This document shows, one piece after another, positions 1 through 9,432 of a DNA stretch of 29,235 nucleotides. Where the stretch lies: NCBI GenBank assembly GCA_039111635.1, contig JBCAQO010000144.1, positions 1 through 29,235 on the forward strand, written 5' to 3'. Both the position numbers and the translations under genes were made by a program. The stretch is from Heterobasidion occidentale (Eukaryota; Basidiomycota; Agaricomycetes; Russulales; Bondarzewiaceae). The notes beneath the pieces are model-generated. The model worked only from the letters and a program-made list of their open reading frames with translations. It ran no database searches and was not told the origin of the DNA. Position 1 is the stretch's first letter; every line of letters starts with the position of its first letter.

Positions 1-212
1 GGACCTCAGGTTTCCTCGGCGGCATGAATCACTTCCATTGACAGTTGTACGGAAGCCACACGAAGCTCCCCTATCCGCCGATGACTATCTCCCAAGTGTG
101 ATGACGTGTTGAACTATTGAAGCTGCCCCGAATACAGCACTCGAAGGAATCCATGCGAGAGAAGTTGCAGCTGGCGATGAAGGAAGGCGTTGGTAGTTTC
201 CACTTGTCATGA
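1..212 (+). CDS. C-terminal end of a UFD4/TRIP12-type HECT E3 ubiquitin ligase, frame disrupted
   Basis: Only the last part of the gene is in the window. The frame starting at base 2 reads LPLTVVRKPHEAPLSADDY and then LPSVMTC, which matches the end of the catalytic HECT domain of the UFD4/TRIP12 class; the Cys of that family sits in MTC. After MTC the expected text (VNYLKLP-EYS, then MREKLQLAMKEGVGSFHLS and stop TGA at 210-212) is present, but spread over different frames, so about four single-base changes are needed between 109 and 150. HECT ligases transfer ubiquitin from their own Cys to substrates; UFD4 acts in the ubiquitin-fusion and N-degron pathways. No intron can explain the breaks, because conserved residues lie on both sides of each one. 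It may be a decaying copy or a poor-quality contig region. The family call is firm; the state of the gene is not. Confidence 0.72.
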
Positions 213-477
213 TCATCTCATTTTCTATCGAAGTCTGTGCACTAGAATCTTTCGTGTTTTTCTCCTATTGTGCTTTTACACCATATTTCACTAGAATGCT
301 CATTCATCATGGTATACAACATAATTCGTTCTACGGACTTTCTTCGATATGTTTTATGTCTCTGTACGATACACAAATGAACATCAAGTCTGGATGACTG
401 AGACGCTGAGTCAGCGATTGTTAACTGACTTGAGCAGCCGTTTTTGAAGTCTGTACCACTCTTCGTAGTCTGCTACC

Positions 478-1095
478 ATGTCCAAACATCATCCGGGTAT
501 GTGCTTGATGAGAGCTACTAACATAGAAAGCTAAAACATCTGCCTTTCAGATCTTATTATGTGTAGACGCCAGCCGGGAATTGGTGAGTAACACCAACGA
601 AGAGAGACGCTGCCTATGTACTGACAGCCTTGTGATCTGTCGCAGCCATCGGCCGCCTTTGTGAGAAATGTGACGGAAAGTGGTCAGTGCAATAGCATGG
701 TATAGAGCCTTCAAATGTCTGAGCTTTCTGTTTACCTGCCACAGCCCCGTCTGCGATTCATATGTGCGGCCAGAGACCCTTGTACGGATCTGCGATGAGT
801 GTAACTTTGGGACATACGGAGGACGATGTATCATATGTGGTTCTCCCGGTGCGTCTTCGCCGTTTATTTTCGTCTACTTTTTGAACTGACTGTTCTATGC
901 TAGGAATTTCGGACGCATATTACTGTGCTGAATGTACGAGGCTAGAGAAGGATCGAGACGGCTGCCCCAAGATCGTGAATCTAGGAGCCAGTAGGACGGA
1001 TCTCTTCTATGAACGCCGTCGTCTAGGTATATCTTTTCCTGGTCTACGAAGCAAGTTCCACTGACTGGCCGTCTACAGGATTTAAGAAGGGTTAG
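478..1095 (+). CDS. rds3: Splicing factor RDS3/PHF5A (SF3b complex subunit)
   Basis: Six exons join(478..496, 551..583, 646..682, 745..848, 904..1026, 1079..1095) give a protein of 110 aa, the usual size of this highly conserved family. It starts [16 protein letters not shown], continues with the CEKCDGKCPVCDSY cysteine knuckles, [16 protein letters not shown] and [15 protein letters not shown], and ends [15 protein letters not shown]. The many CxxC pairs bind zinc and form the knot-like fold. PHF5A/Rds3 is a core part of SF3b in the U2 snRNP, where it helps hold the branch-point adenosine. All five introns are 52-62 bases with clean GT-AG ends and keep the frame. It follows the broken HECT gene on the same strand after about 265 bases. 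Nothing is missing in the protein, so identity and exon model are very secure. Confidence 0.96.
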
Positions 1096-1404
1096 CAAGG
1101 GTCAGCAAGGGCTTCACATCGCTGGTGATTCTTCTATCCTCGTTTCGACACTTTCGGCCTTGTTTTGCACCTTCTGTACACAGATTCCATCTGATGATGA
1201 TAGCAATTGGTTGGAAAAATCATCGGTTACATTCACTTCTAGGTACGACAGCGTGTAACTACTTTGCAGTACGAGTACATTGCACACGAAGAAGCTCATA
1301 CACATCAGGAACTAAAAATCAGCCTATCCGACTTGAAGGTGCCGGAGTCAATGCTAGAAGAGCATAGATGAGTGTGGTTGCAGCGATAGACAATGAAAAA
1401 AAAG

Positions 1405-3708
1405 TCACTTGAAATGGTCCATGTTAACCGGGGCTTTGAATACGATGAGCGCATGCGACGCATCGTGAGCCCCGTCCTCCTCACACTGGCTACACAAATC
1501 TGCAGGACACGTTGGGCAGTGAAACCACTTGCCGGCGATGGAGTGGTCAGGGTGGCGCTGGCAGACCGTTCGCTTGTGCTTCACAGTCGCTAGATAATAC
1601 AGTGAAAATTCATGGTCGACACAAACTGCTATCAAACTGGCTTACTATGTACCGATGGGCCCGCAGGGCGTTTGTATCTGCGAAGCAAGTCAAACTTGGC
1701 GATGATAGCAGATCATTTGCCTTACAATCCGAAAATGGAGGATAGCGACGGTATTTCTCGGGCTCCATCAAAATAACGGATTTTGACGAAGATGTGGCAA
1801 GGGTCATGAAGTATGAATGACTCTTGATCGCACTCATCGCACTAGAAAAATTTGAAGACGCAGCCCCGTCAACGACCGATGTATCAAACCAAAATTTGGG
1901 CATACACACCAGATAGTACAGAGGCGACTTTGAGGGGCACGAAACACACCGGTATTGAGCACCAATGATGAGCTGAAATAGAAGAAACCATTTCAAAAGT
2001 CAGATTGCCCGCAACGTTTTGCCCGAATGATCGCACCTGCTTGCACCCGTTACATGAACGGCTGCAGTCCAAGAACCAGTGAATTGAGGCGCCAATTCAA
2101 TAGATTTGACTTACCGATCTTCATCTGCTGGCCTTGTGGTGTCCGTCGATGATCCAATCGAGAGTTCTCCCACACTGCTGCTTGACCTTAGCCTTGAAGG
2201 TATCGCAGTCAAGAAGGTGTGGACCGGGTGGATTTCGTGCACAGCCCTTTCCCGTCCATTGAGTATTGCGCAGACGCCTGATCATGCTGAGCTTGACTCA
2301 CCGGTAACAAGCCAGACACAGGATGTAATCCCGGCAAACTGCACAATCCCACCTCTTCCCTGTGATTAAAGCGGAGCAGACTGAGCATTTTGAAGGACCG
2401 GTTCCTCCTAGCTCTGAAGAAAAAGCCACTCGCATCAAATTCCGCAGCGAAGTCTCTGAGCTTACCAGTGTCGACCCAGCAGCCATCCATAAAGAATTGT
2501 TCAATAAATGCATGCCTGAACTGCTTCTGGGAATTGGATGCTGCACGACCAGTCATGGTCATGGTGTGATTGTGTCCATGAGATTCAAAACAGTCGACAC
2601 AGAGCACATATTCTGGGACGCAGGTCGACAAAGAAGACCCTGTTGGTGACTGCAGCGATGAATGATCGGGAGAGTGAAGCCCTCCACCCAGGCATTCACG
2701 TGTGAAGTGCGACGGAGCAGGAAACCCTTTCTCTCCACATATGTCGCACACATAACGGAGGAGGTCAAAGGCGCCTCTGCACTCAGAGCAGTTAGTGAAT
2801 CTATCGAGCAAGGGATTTGCGGCCCGAACGGGGCTAGCAATTGTACTCAGAGTCTCCATTGAAAGCACGTCAGACATGGTGTCGGAGTCTCTGTCTGAGG
2901 AGTCGATGGATGTGGGAGGGATGATACTGCTACTGGATTCTTCGGACGTGTCCAGCTGGGAATTGGACCTATCGCCGTCCAAACCTGAATCCGAGATGTC
3001 GACGGTAGGGGACATAAGTCGGGTGGGTATGGTATGGCTGTGCTGTGGCATCATGGTGAGCACGAAAGGCCGAGAGTCGCGCAGCCACTCCTGTATTCTG
3101 TTTTTGTTCTGTACACAATCAACCTGCGGATCAGGGAATGCGAACGAGTTCTAGAGAAAGCACTGACGGGTCCTGATATGTCAGACTGCGCGTTTCCAAT
3201 CGATCTTCTATCTCCATTCCCATTCCTCGGATGTCTAACATGTCCGCTGACGGTGACAGCATCGTCTGCGATTACCGTAGGTGCAGAATGGCTTGAGACT
3301 GACAGACCCAGCCCACCATACTGGTCGTGTATACGGATAGACACAGTGGTACCTCCATCACGGCTGTTCCTGTGGTATACACGCTTAGAATATACCGAAG
3401 TTTTTCACTGTAAACATACCCAAAACAAAGCTGAACCGCGTCGTCAAATTCGGCATCATTCTTGATATGACATTCGTCGCGGTCATCGTGCATCCAAATC
3501 ATTTTCAAGAACTGCGGTGCAATACCGTAAACACAATTGATCTAAGACAAACAAATGAGCACTTGCAGATTGAAGATCGACCCGTACTTACCTCTTGTAC
3601 TAAATGATCGTATGCACGGATTGTTGACCCGAAAGTAAATTGCTGTGGGTCTTGGGTTCTGTAATGGCACAATACTGCGAGCTGTGTGCCTTTCGTGTTG
3701 CTAGACAT
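1405..3708 (-). CDS. PB1-like domain plus four ZZ-type zinc fingers; possible NBR1/p62-like receptor
   Basis: Eleven exons complement(join(1405..1589, 1646..1677, 1726..1841, 1910..1972, 2037..2061, 2115..2246, 2302..2413, 2466..3123, 3168..3369, 3420..3541, 3592..3708)) give 587 aa with no frame conflict. Residues ~10-80 look like a PB1 domain (FTFGSTIRAYDHLVQEI, then an acidic DDRDECHIKNDAEFDDAV loop). A Ser/Asp-rich linker follows. Four Cys-rich modules come next: ~258-335 (NCSECRGAF..YVCDICGEK..YVLCVDCF), ~376-416 (CSVCSALITGKRWDCAVC..HEIHPVHTF), ~450-495 (CNGCKQLIIGAQYRCVSC..HDPCHIF) and ~535-575 (HPDHSIAGKWFHCPTCPADLC). The second to fourth are clear ZZ fingers; the first is interrupted by an insert. 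PB1 plus ZZ is the layout of autophagy receptors NBR1 and p62, but I see no FW domain. A ZZ-only scaffold of unknown role is the alternative. One acceptor (AAAG, intron 5) is weak, but the frame across it is right. Confidence 0.85.
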
Positions 3709-3885
3709 GTATCCTTACTGTGAGTCTGGTTACTGGTATGGAGGTATCAAGGGATGGTTGAGAAGGGTTTGGAGGATAGAATCTCGGGGGTGGTGCTCAT
3801 GTCAGCCATGTGTGGACTTCCCGTCTGGTTCCACGGTCCGGAATAGCAGGTTAACGCCTCCATTCACTATGTTTCTCGAGGGGAT

Positions 3886-4194
3886 CTACGTGAACTCTAC
3901 CGTATCCATATCGTCCTTTCCAATCACTGCCAGACATTCAGGCTCCGCATCGTCTGCCGAATTGCCGTTGTGCAGCAGTTTGCCATTATGGTGGCAAAGT
4001 GAGCGCTTCAGCAGCGAAAGCACCTCCAAATGAACGGCAATCTGGGTTCTGCGTAGAGATTCGTGCACACTTTTTGCGTGGTCTAAACAGTCTGGTCAGC
4101 TGAGTTCCCTGTCAGATGTGGAAAGCACTTTTGTACCTCTTCCATTAGTCTTTTCGCCACATGAGCCTTGGGCGCGGTGTATAATGCTGCGCAT
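3886..4194 (-). CDS. Possible small two-exon gene, unrecognised
   Basis: A start codon at 4194 lies one base beyond the stop of the DUF952 gene upstream on the same strand. Exons 4137..4194 and 3886..4082 with a 54-base GT-AG intron give 84 aa in one frame. The second exon is protein-like: TQIAVHLEVLSLLKRSLCHH, then an acidic end with AEPECLAVIGKDDMDTVEFT. I do not recognise a family, signal peptide or membrane segment. The lack of space for a promoter between this start and the DUF952 stop argues against an independent gene. It could be a spliced extension of the DUF952 transcript, the relic of a larger gene, or chance. Low confidence. Confidence 0.3.
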
Positions 4195-4605
4195 CTACCA
4201 AACGAGCCATGAAGCACCACGAACCGCTTGACCCCAATCGTCATCGCCCTTCTCTAAGGTCTCTACTCTCTCAACTTCGTGCTTCCCAAGCCTCAAACCA
4301 TTGTACAGATGCGGAAACACCCCTTCGCTGCCACGCACTCCGCAGACCTGCGCCTGCGGATCCTCCCATCTAATTTTATCCTCGACCTTCTCGTAAACGA
4401 TGCGCAGGACGTAGACGCGCGAGACGTCTTTGAAGAACAACTTGAGAGTGCCTGGCACCTGGGTCGCCGTGGACAGATGTACGAACCCGGAGGACTGGTC
4501 GAGGTCGCTCACAGGCAGAGCATCAGGGAGTTGGGCATGCTCAGGGACCGGAGAGGAGGGTGGGATGAGCTTGTAGACGTATTTGGGTTTGGAATCATCG
4601 GACAT
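4195..4605 (-). CDS. DUF952 domain protein, copy 1
   Basis: A single exon encodes 136 aa. I chose the ATG at 4605 because MSDDSKP aligns with MSEESKP at the start of the second copy in this window. Visible DUF952 hallmarks are YVYKLIPP near the start, LPVSDLDQSSGFVHLSTATQ (residues ~30-50), VPGTLKLFFKD, the VYVLRIVYEKVEDKIRWED strand and EGVFPHLYNGLRLGKHEVER near the end, finishing in WLVW. DUF952 proteins are small, soluble and of unknown activity; the fold resembles ADP-ribosyl transferases, so catalysis has been suggested in general, but I cannot show it here. There is no signal peptide or membrane segment. The gene is intronless, unlike nearly all its neighbours, as is its paralogue. Confidence 0.9.
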   Translation of the reverse strand: MSDDSKPKYVYKLIPPSSPVPEHAQLPDALPVSDLDQSSGFVHLSTATQVPGTLKLFFKDVSRVYVLRIVYEKVEDKIRWEDPQAQVCGVRGSEGVFPHLYNGLRLGKHEVERVETLEKGDDDWGQAVRGASWLVW

Positions 4606-5299
4606 GGTGGTTATTTTGGTCAATCGAAGCCTTCGACATTGCCGTGATTGTCGAGGGCGTGGAGAACCTTGTTTGCCTTTGTTTACGATGATTTACGATG
4701 TAGATGACAAGATTTGTCATTTGATGACATGCAGCGGATCGTAGCATATACTTGCTTCCTGCCAGAGAACTGGCAAGCAAGATGATTGTGACGATGAGTA
4801 TCTTTCAACAAGCGAATTGATTTCGGTGATAACACAGACTAACACATGAGACAGCAAGATTGAGATGCGACGAGGAGCAAGAGGAAAGCTCAGACAAAAC
4901 TGGAGATGTGACCAAGAAAGTGATAACTAGCGACAAAAGGCGTGCAGAGCAATGATCGCGATTAATGGTTGAATGAACTGAATATAAAAAGTCCAACGAC
5001 GAAATCACCGAGCTTCGAGCAGTCTCTGTTGCTGACCCTACGCAGAAGATGGTCGTTCTACGTAAGAGCTTCAAGAACCGAATCAGTGAGGATTCATAGA
5101 TATTCAAGGAGAAAACACAAGTACACAGTCCTTCACTTACAAGAGATACAAATGCCAACGTGATGGGTCAGCCGCGTGCTGCAGAGCGTAAAAGTCGAGA
5201 TGTTGCTTTATGTTCTCCACCACTATCATGATATGAACACGCGCGATCACGCAGTGGGCAGAGAGAAAACGACGTGCCATATAATTTTTCGAAAACTCA
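4606..5299. other. Intergenic stretch without a supported gene
   Basis: This covers the upstream side of DUF952 copy 1. The open frames here, on either strand, show no protein family features and no consistent splice structure. I see no TATA box close to the DUF952 start, unlike copy 2. A short direct repeat, TTTACGATG twice in tandem, lies near 4681-4700. Nothing else stands out. Confidence 0.5.
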
Positions 5300-5623
5300 T
5301 TATATTTCAGGGAATGTCGCGGGAAAGACACCATCTTCTCGAGGTACTTTCAGTTGGTGATCATCTGGTCCGCGGTAAGGAAGACGATAAGGAAAGAGAG
5401 TCTCGCCAGAGACAGAAAGCATACAGACAGGTCAGGTTAGCACTACGATGAGGAGAGGAGGGATGTGCAACTGATCAAATCTGATACCTAAATCAAAGAC
5501 CTGTTCTTTTAGTTGAGCAATGTCATTCTGGATCTCTCGATACAGGTCTGCTCTGTTGCTGATGAGCCCGATCTCATAACTTATGCTGTTCAGGCTCTCC
5601 CGCACGAGATCGAGGTTTGGCAG
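5300..5623 (-). other. Possible 3' exons of an unrecognised coiled-coil protein
   Basis: A segment at 5488..5623 reads protein-like text with a heptad flavour (LVRESLNSISYEIGLISNRA, DLYREIQNDIAQLKEQVFDL). A donor GTATCA and an acceptor CCAG join it in frame to 5300..5364 (HQLKVPREDGVFPATFPEI, stop). Upstream near 5750-5858 another frame reads WTVSDETPIKTMNFLTFSST and CAPARCLHSVPQ, but I could not join it cleanly or find a start codon. The run of suggestive fragments points to a real or decayed gene between the DUF952 and monooxygenase genes. Chance open frames remain a fair alternative. Confidence 0.25.
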
Positions 5624-5928
5624 CTGGGCGGAGGCAGTGGGGCAACAAGGGAAGCAGGACTATGAGTGCTGGGTATGAGGTCCATGTAGACATGCCAGTG
5701 GATCAGATATCAGAGTCTAGTTCTTAGCGACGAACTTCAGTTGGAACAAGTCACTGCGGCACTGAGTGCAGGCACCTGGCAGGAGCGCACGTGCTTGAAA
5801 ACGTCAGGAAGTTCATGGTCTTGATGGGGGTTTCGTCAGAGACCGTCCATAGACATTTCTAAGTCTGATTGATACTTATATGCAACGAGACATTGGATTT
5901 CTTCATCTTACTCATGATCGTGTTTTAT

Positions 5929-8368
5929 TCATTTTTTCATACCAAGTTCCTCCGCCAGAATTTGGATTGCCTGAAAATGAAGTAAGAGGAAGGTCAGTGA
6001 GCGATTCCTTGGAGGTGTACACTAACCAAGTGCTTGCTGAGGAACCTCGATTGCTGGAACCCGCCGGTCACGATCCACAGTCCGCGTTGGCCAGTCGGGC
6101 GAAAACAGTTGTTCAGCTCTCCTTCCGAGTCTAGTCCCCAGATTTTGTTGCCAATCTTGTCCGTGATCCGGGGACCGAATAAAGACGTGGCGTTCGTTAT
6201 CATAGGAAGGTTTCCGGTCCTGACGAAGACATGAGGAGGGAATGATACGGAAGACGATGTGAGCCAAACATACGCAAGAACTACAACGTCGGCCGGGAGG
6301 CGCGACCCATCGCTCAACACAAGCTCGTGGGGCTCGAATCGATCAATTTCAACGCCGCTTTTGATCTGAATATGACCATCAATTATTGACTGCCCGCAGG
6401 TGAAGTCGATCACTGAGGCCACGGAGGTCAAACGGATAGTCTAGGCAGCACGTAAAGGAACACTTACTTGTGCCACTGTTCGATTTCTGAAGTAAAAACC
6501 CGATTAAACCAACTTCGCCTGCGCCAGGCTCGAGTTCCCACGTCAGATTGAACCCACACTTGCGAAGTCCCTCTAGCAATTGCTCATCCATTTTCTTTAT
6601 GTGCTCAGTTCCACCGTTTACGGCTAGCTGAAGGCCCAGGTGGCAGGGCATGCTATGATCCAGTAGATCGGCATCTTCGATGGCAAGGGCCTCTGGCTCA
6701 TAAGAGGGAAAAAGGGCAATGTCTGCGGTTCGAGACGAGATGACACACGTGGCAGAGCGCTGGATCATAGTGACAGACTCTGCACGATGACTAGGTGACA
6801 GAAAAGATTGAGCCACATCAGCAGCGGCATTGCCCTGGCGGGAGGAGTCAGCAGAGAACCCCAGGCGTGAAGAACGTAGGTACGCGTACTGCACCAACGA
6901 TGACTGCTTTCTTGCCAGCCCATTTTTCAGCATCTTTATGCTGGTCACTGTGGTAGATAGCGCCTTTGAAATCTCCCGATCCTTTCAATTGCGGTATATG
7001 AGCATGTCCGGTCCCTGTTGCCATTACAATGTGTCTTGGGTGCAGAGCGACAACCTGAGATTTGACTTGGCCAATAATGATGAGAAATGGCTGCACAACA
7101 AGTGCTGATGGCATTCGTGAAGGACTCACCGCCATCACTGGTGGGGTATTGCCTATGTACCAACACTGTCCATGTCCCCATCTGTTCATTAAATACAGGA
7201 TTCGGATCACTAAGCACAGTGGACGAGAGCCAGATCGCGATATTTTGATTGAGAGCATAGGCCTCAAGGAAGTCGGCAACGACGTCGCGAGGTAGAAATT
7301 TAGGGTAGGTTATTCTGGACGCCTCGATCAAAATGATGACAGCTTGGAAAGGAATATACATCAAACTTACGGCCATGGATGGTACAGCACTGTGTGTAAA
7401 TGTGAAATTAGTGCTTTTGCAAACAAATCGGTAGGAGACACATACTTGCGGAGTGATATGCAGGCGTATGAAGAGATAAATTAGGATATCTGATGAGGGG
7501 ATTCATAGATGAGGGTGCGTTGAAAACAAGATGTTTACCGGTTGCGCCAGTTATCACCAACTCTGTGCACTTTGTCTACCACAAGAGCTCGGATGCCCAT
7601 TCGGCCCATGCGCGCTGCACACATGAGTCCCGCCTGACCGCCGCCGACTATTCAGATAGAGTGGAGTCAGCAGATAAATAAACAGAAATGACAAACACGG
7701 ACCAATCAAAACAGTGGGATCCGACTCGACGCCTTTAATCCATTCTGCCTTAATCTCTGACCAGGGCTTAGAATAAGGATTCCAAACAGGACTCATAGGA
7801 CGTCCCTTGAGCTCTTCATGTCCAACCAAGTCTTCGGCATTGAACAGTAGAGTGTAAGCCTTCCAGACAGGAGACTTGTTTTCAGAATCATCGGAATGGT
7901 CTTGCATGAGGCGAACAAGACCGCGACCAGTGCGAGCAGGATTCTTGAGAGTGAATGTGAAGGAAGCTATGATACCTGATGCACTAAGAGATTCGTCGGG
8001 AACCGTAAAAGAAGAAGGTGGGCCAAGGGACGAGCTAGTTTCGAGGACGATGTCGTCCAGACCAGCGTGGGCAAGGCGAGACTGATTGCTGCTATGATCT
8101 CCGCTTTCGGATACATGTTCTGAGAGATACGCGGAAATCTTATCGCGGCCGCCCAAAGAACGAAAATCCCAGCTGAAACAGAGGAGATCTGACTGGATAT
8201 TCAGTACAGGTATTTACCTGATAAGTGCACAGGAAACGTACCCCGCATCCAACCGGCGGACAAGAAGAGGTCCGAGAACGCATTGATGTCGCCGCTGGTG
8301 ACAACGCTATTAAGCCGCGCAAACCATTCAGCGGCGACCGCGGTACGGTCGACGGTACCTATGGCCAT
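5929..8368 (-). CDS. FAD/NAD(P)-dependent flavin monooxygenase (FMO/YUCCA-like) with N-terminal extension
   Basis: Eleven exons complement(join(5929..5970, 6027..6219, 6274..6412, 6468..6834, 6890..7065, 7130..7314, 7371..7389, 7446..7489, 7539..7647, 7703..8188, 8242..8368)) give 628 aa in frame. The first ~190 residues (AAEWFARLNSVVTSGDINAF.., WMRDLLCFSWDFRSLGGRDK) form the SnoaL/NTF2-like leader common in fungal members. The FAD Rossmann motif VGGGQAGL is at ~205-212, the FMO-type signature FKGAIYHS at ~356-363, the NADPH Rossmann VGAGNAAADVAQ at ~381-391, and an ATG motif (VLATGN) near 551. The family uses NADPH and oxygen to hydroxylate or oxidise small nucleophilic or lipophilic substrates; the substrate here cannot be told. 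There is no signal peptide or membrane anchor. Introns are 49-64 bases. Exon 1 uses the donor GTACGT and acceptor CAGTCAG, the only choice giving the conserved DLLCFSWD. No breaks are seen. Confidence 0.93.
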
Positions 8369-9432
8369 GACTGAGTGTGCTACAGATGATCAGTTGACAC
8401 GAATGGTTCTCGGGCTTTATGCAGCTTAAGAATGCTGAGGACAGTCAGCTCTCACGCACGGACGTGAATCGCACGCCCCCTGCAGAGGAGAGACATACAC
8501 ACACAAACGGTCCATTATCTAGATGTAGGCGCGAGTTAGTCATGCTTGTGGGACCGGGAGCGCTGACGCTTTGCCTTCCAAGACAAGAGGCATGAATCCG
8601 CCGACTAGTACAGAGGCTGCAGCACGGTGGAACTCTGCCAGTCTCTGATACTGAGGAGCCCGGGACCAAAACCTCAATCTGATTCTTTGTCGCGCCGCGA
8701 TTTGTAATCCTTCCTCTTTACGCTGACAGCGAGCGAAGAATCGATAGACATCTTGCGCCGGGAGATCTATGAGAAGGCGCCTTCCCAGGAAGGCAAAGTT
8801 TTCCTATGACAGAGGATTCTCGCAGGGTGTAACACGCGGCGGCTCGTGTCGTTGTCGTTCGACGAAGTTCTATGATTGTGTCAGACTTGCCTTCTCATGA
8901 AACTGCCCCATGTACATATCCCCTGTGGCGAACCGTCCATCGATTCTTCGCTCGCTGTAATCATGACCGTGTAACTGATTGAATAGTCAACACCACCGAT
9001 CAAGCCTCGAGCTTCAAGGGGTATCATTATTGCCGATGTTCGTGCCACTGTCCGTGTTCATAATGTTACCTGTGCATGTTAAGCGAGCGAGGATGCAAAA
9101 AATGAGTTCGCAAGGAAAAGAAATAGGGCGAGAAAGGAAGCGGAGAGAACGAGGAACAGGAAGGATAACGAATATGAAAATTCCAAAGCGTTATGGTGGA
9201 CTACAGATATGCGATATCATCCTGGCAGACAGACGCGCGTGTCGTGCGGAATGCTATGATGTGTGATGTGGAGCTGGCGCCGCGTATGGGCACGTAGAGT
9301 CAAAGTCAAGTCAGAAAAAGTTATACAGCATGGAGAGAGAGTGAAAGTTCTGAGAGCGAATAGGAATGCCACCATGACTCGTAGGCACAACTGGAGGAGT
9401 CATCCAATTCGGAAGACCATAGTAAGAACGCC
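8369..9432. other. Intergenic stretch without a supported gene
   Basis: This holds the promoter side of the monooxygenase and the 3' flank of the RhoGAP gene. On the minus strand a weak TATA-like CATAAAG lies about 50 bases above the monooxygenase start. Open frames here lack any recognisable domain. Between 9321 and 9432 a minus-strand frame continues beyond the RhoGAP stop (see findings), so that gene may reach further than modelled. Confidence 0.5.

Noticed and set aside
2106..3465. Several overlapping plus-strand open frames of 87-143 codons
   Set aside because: They are antisense to the PB1/ZZ gene, whose domains and splice sites are clear, and have no family features.
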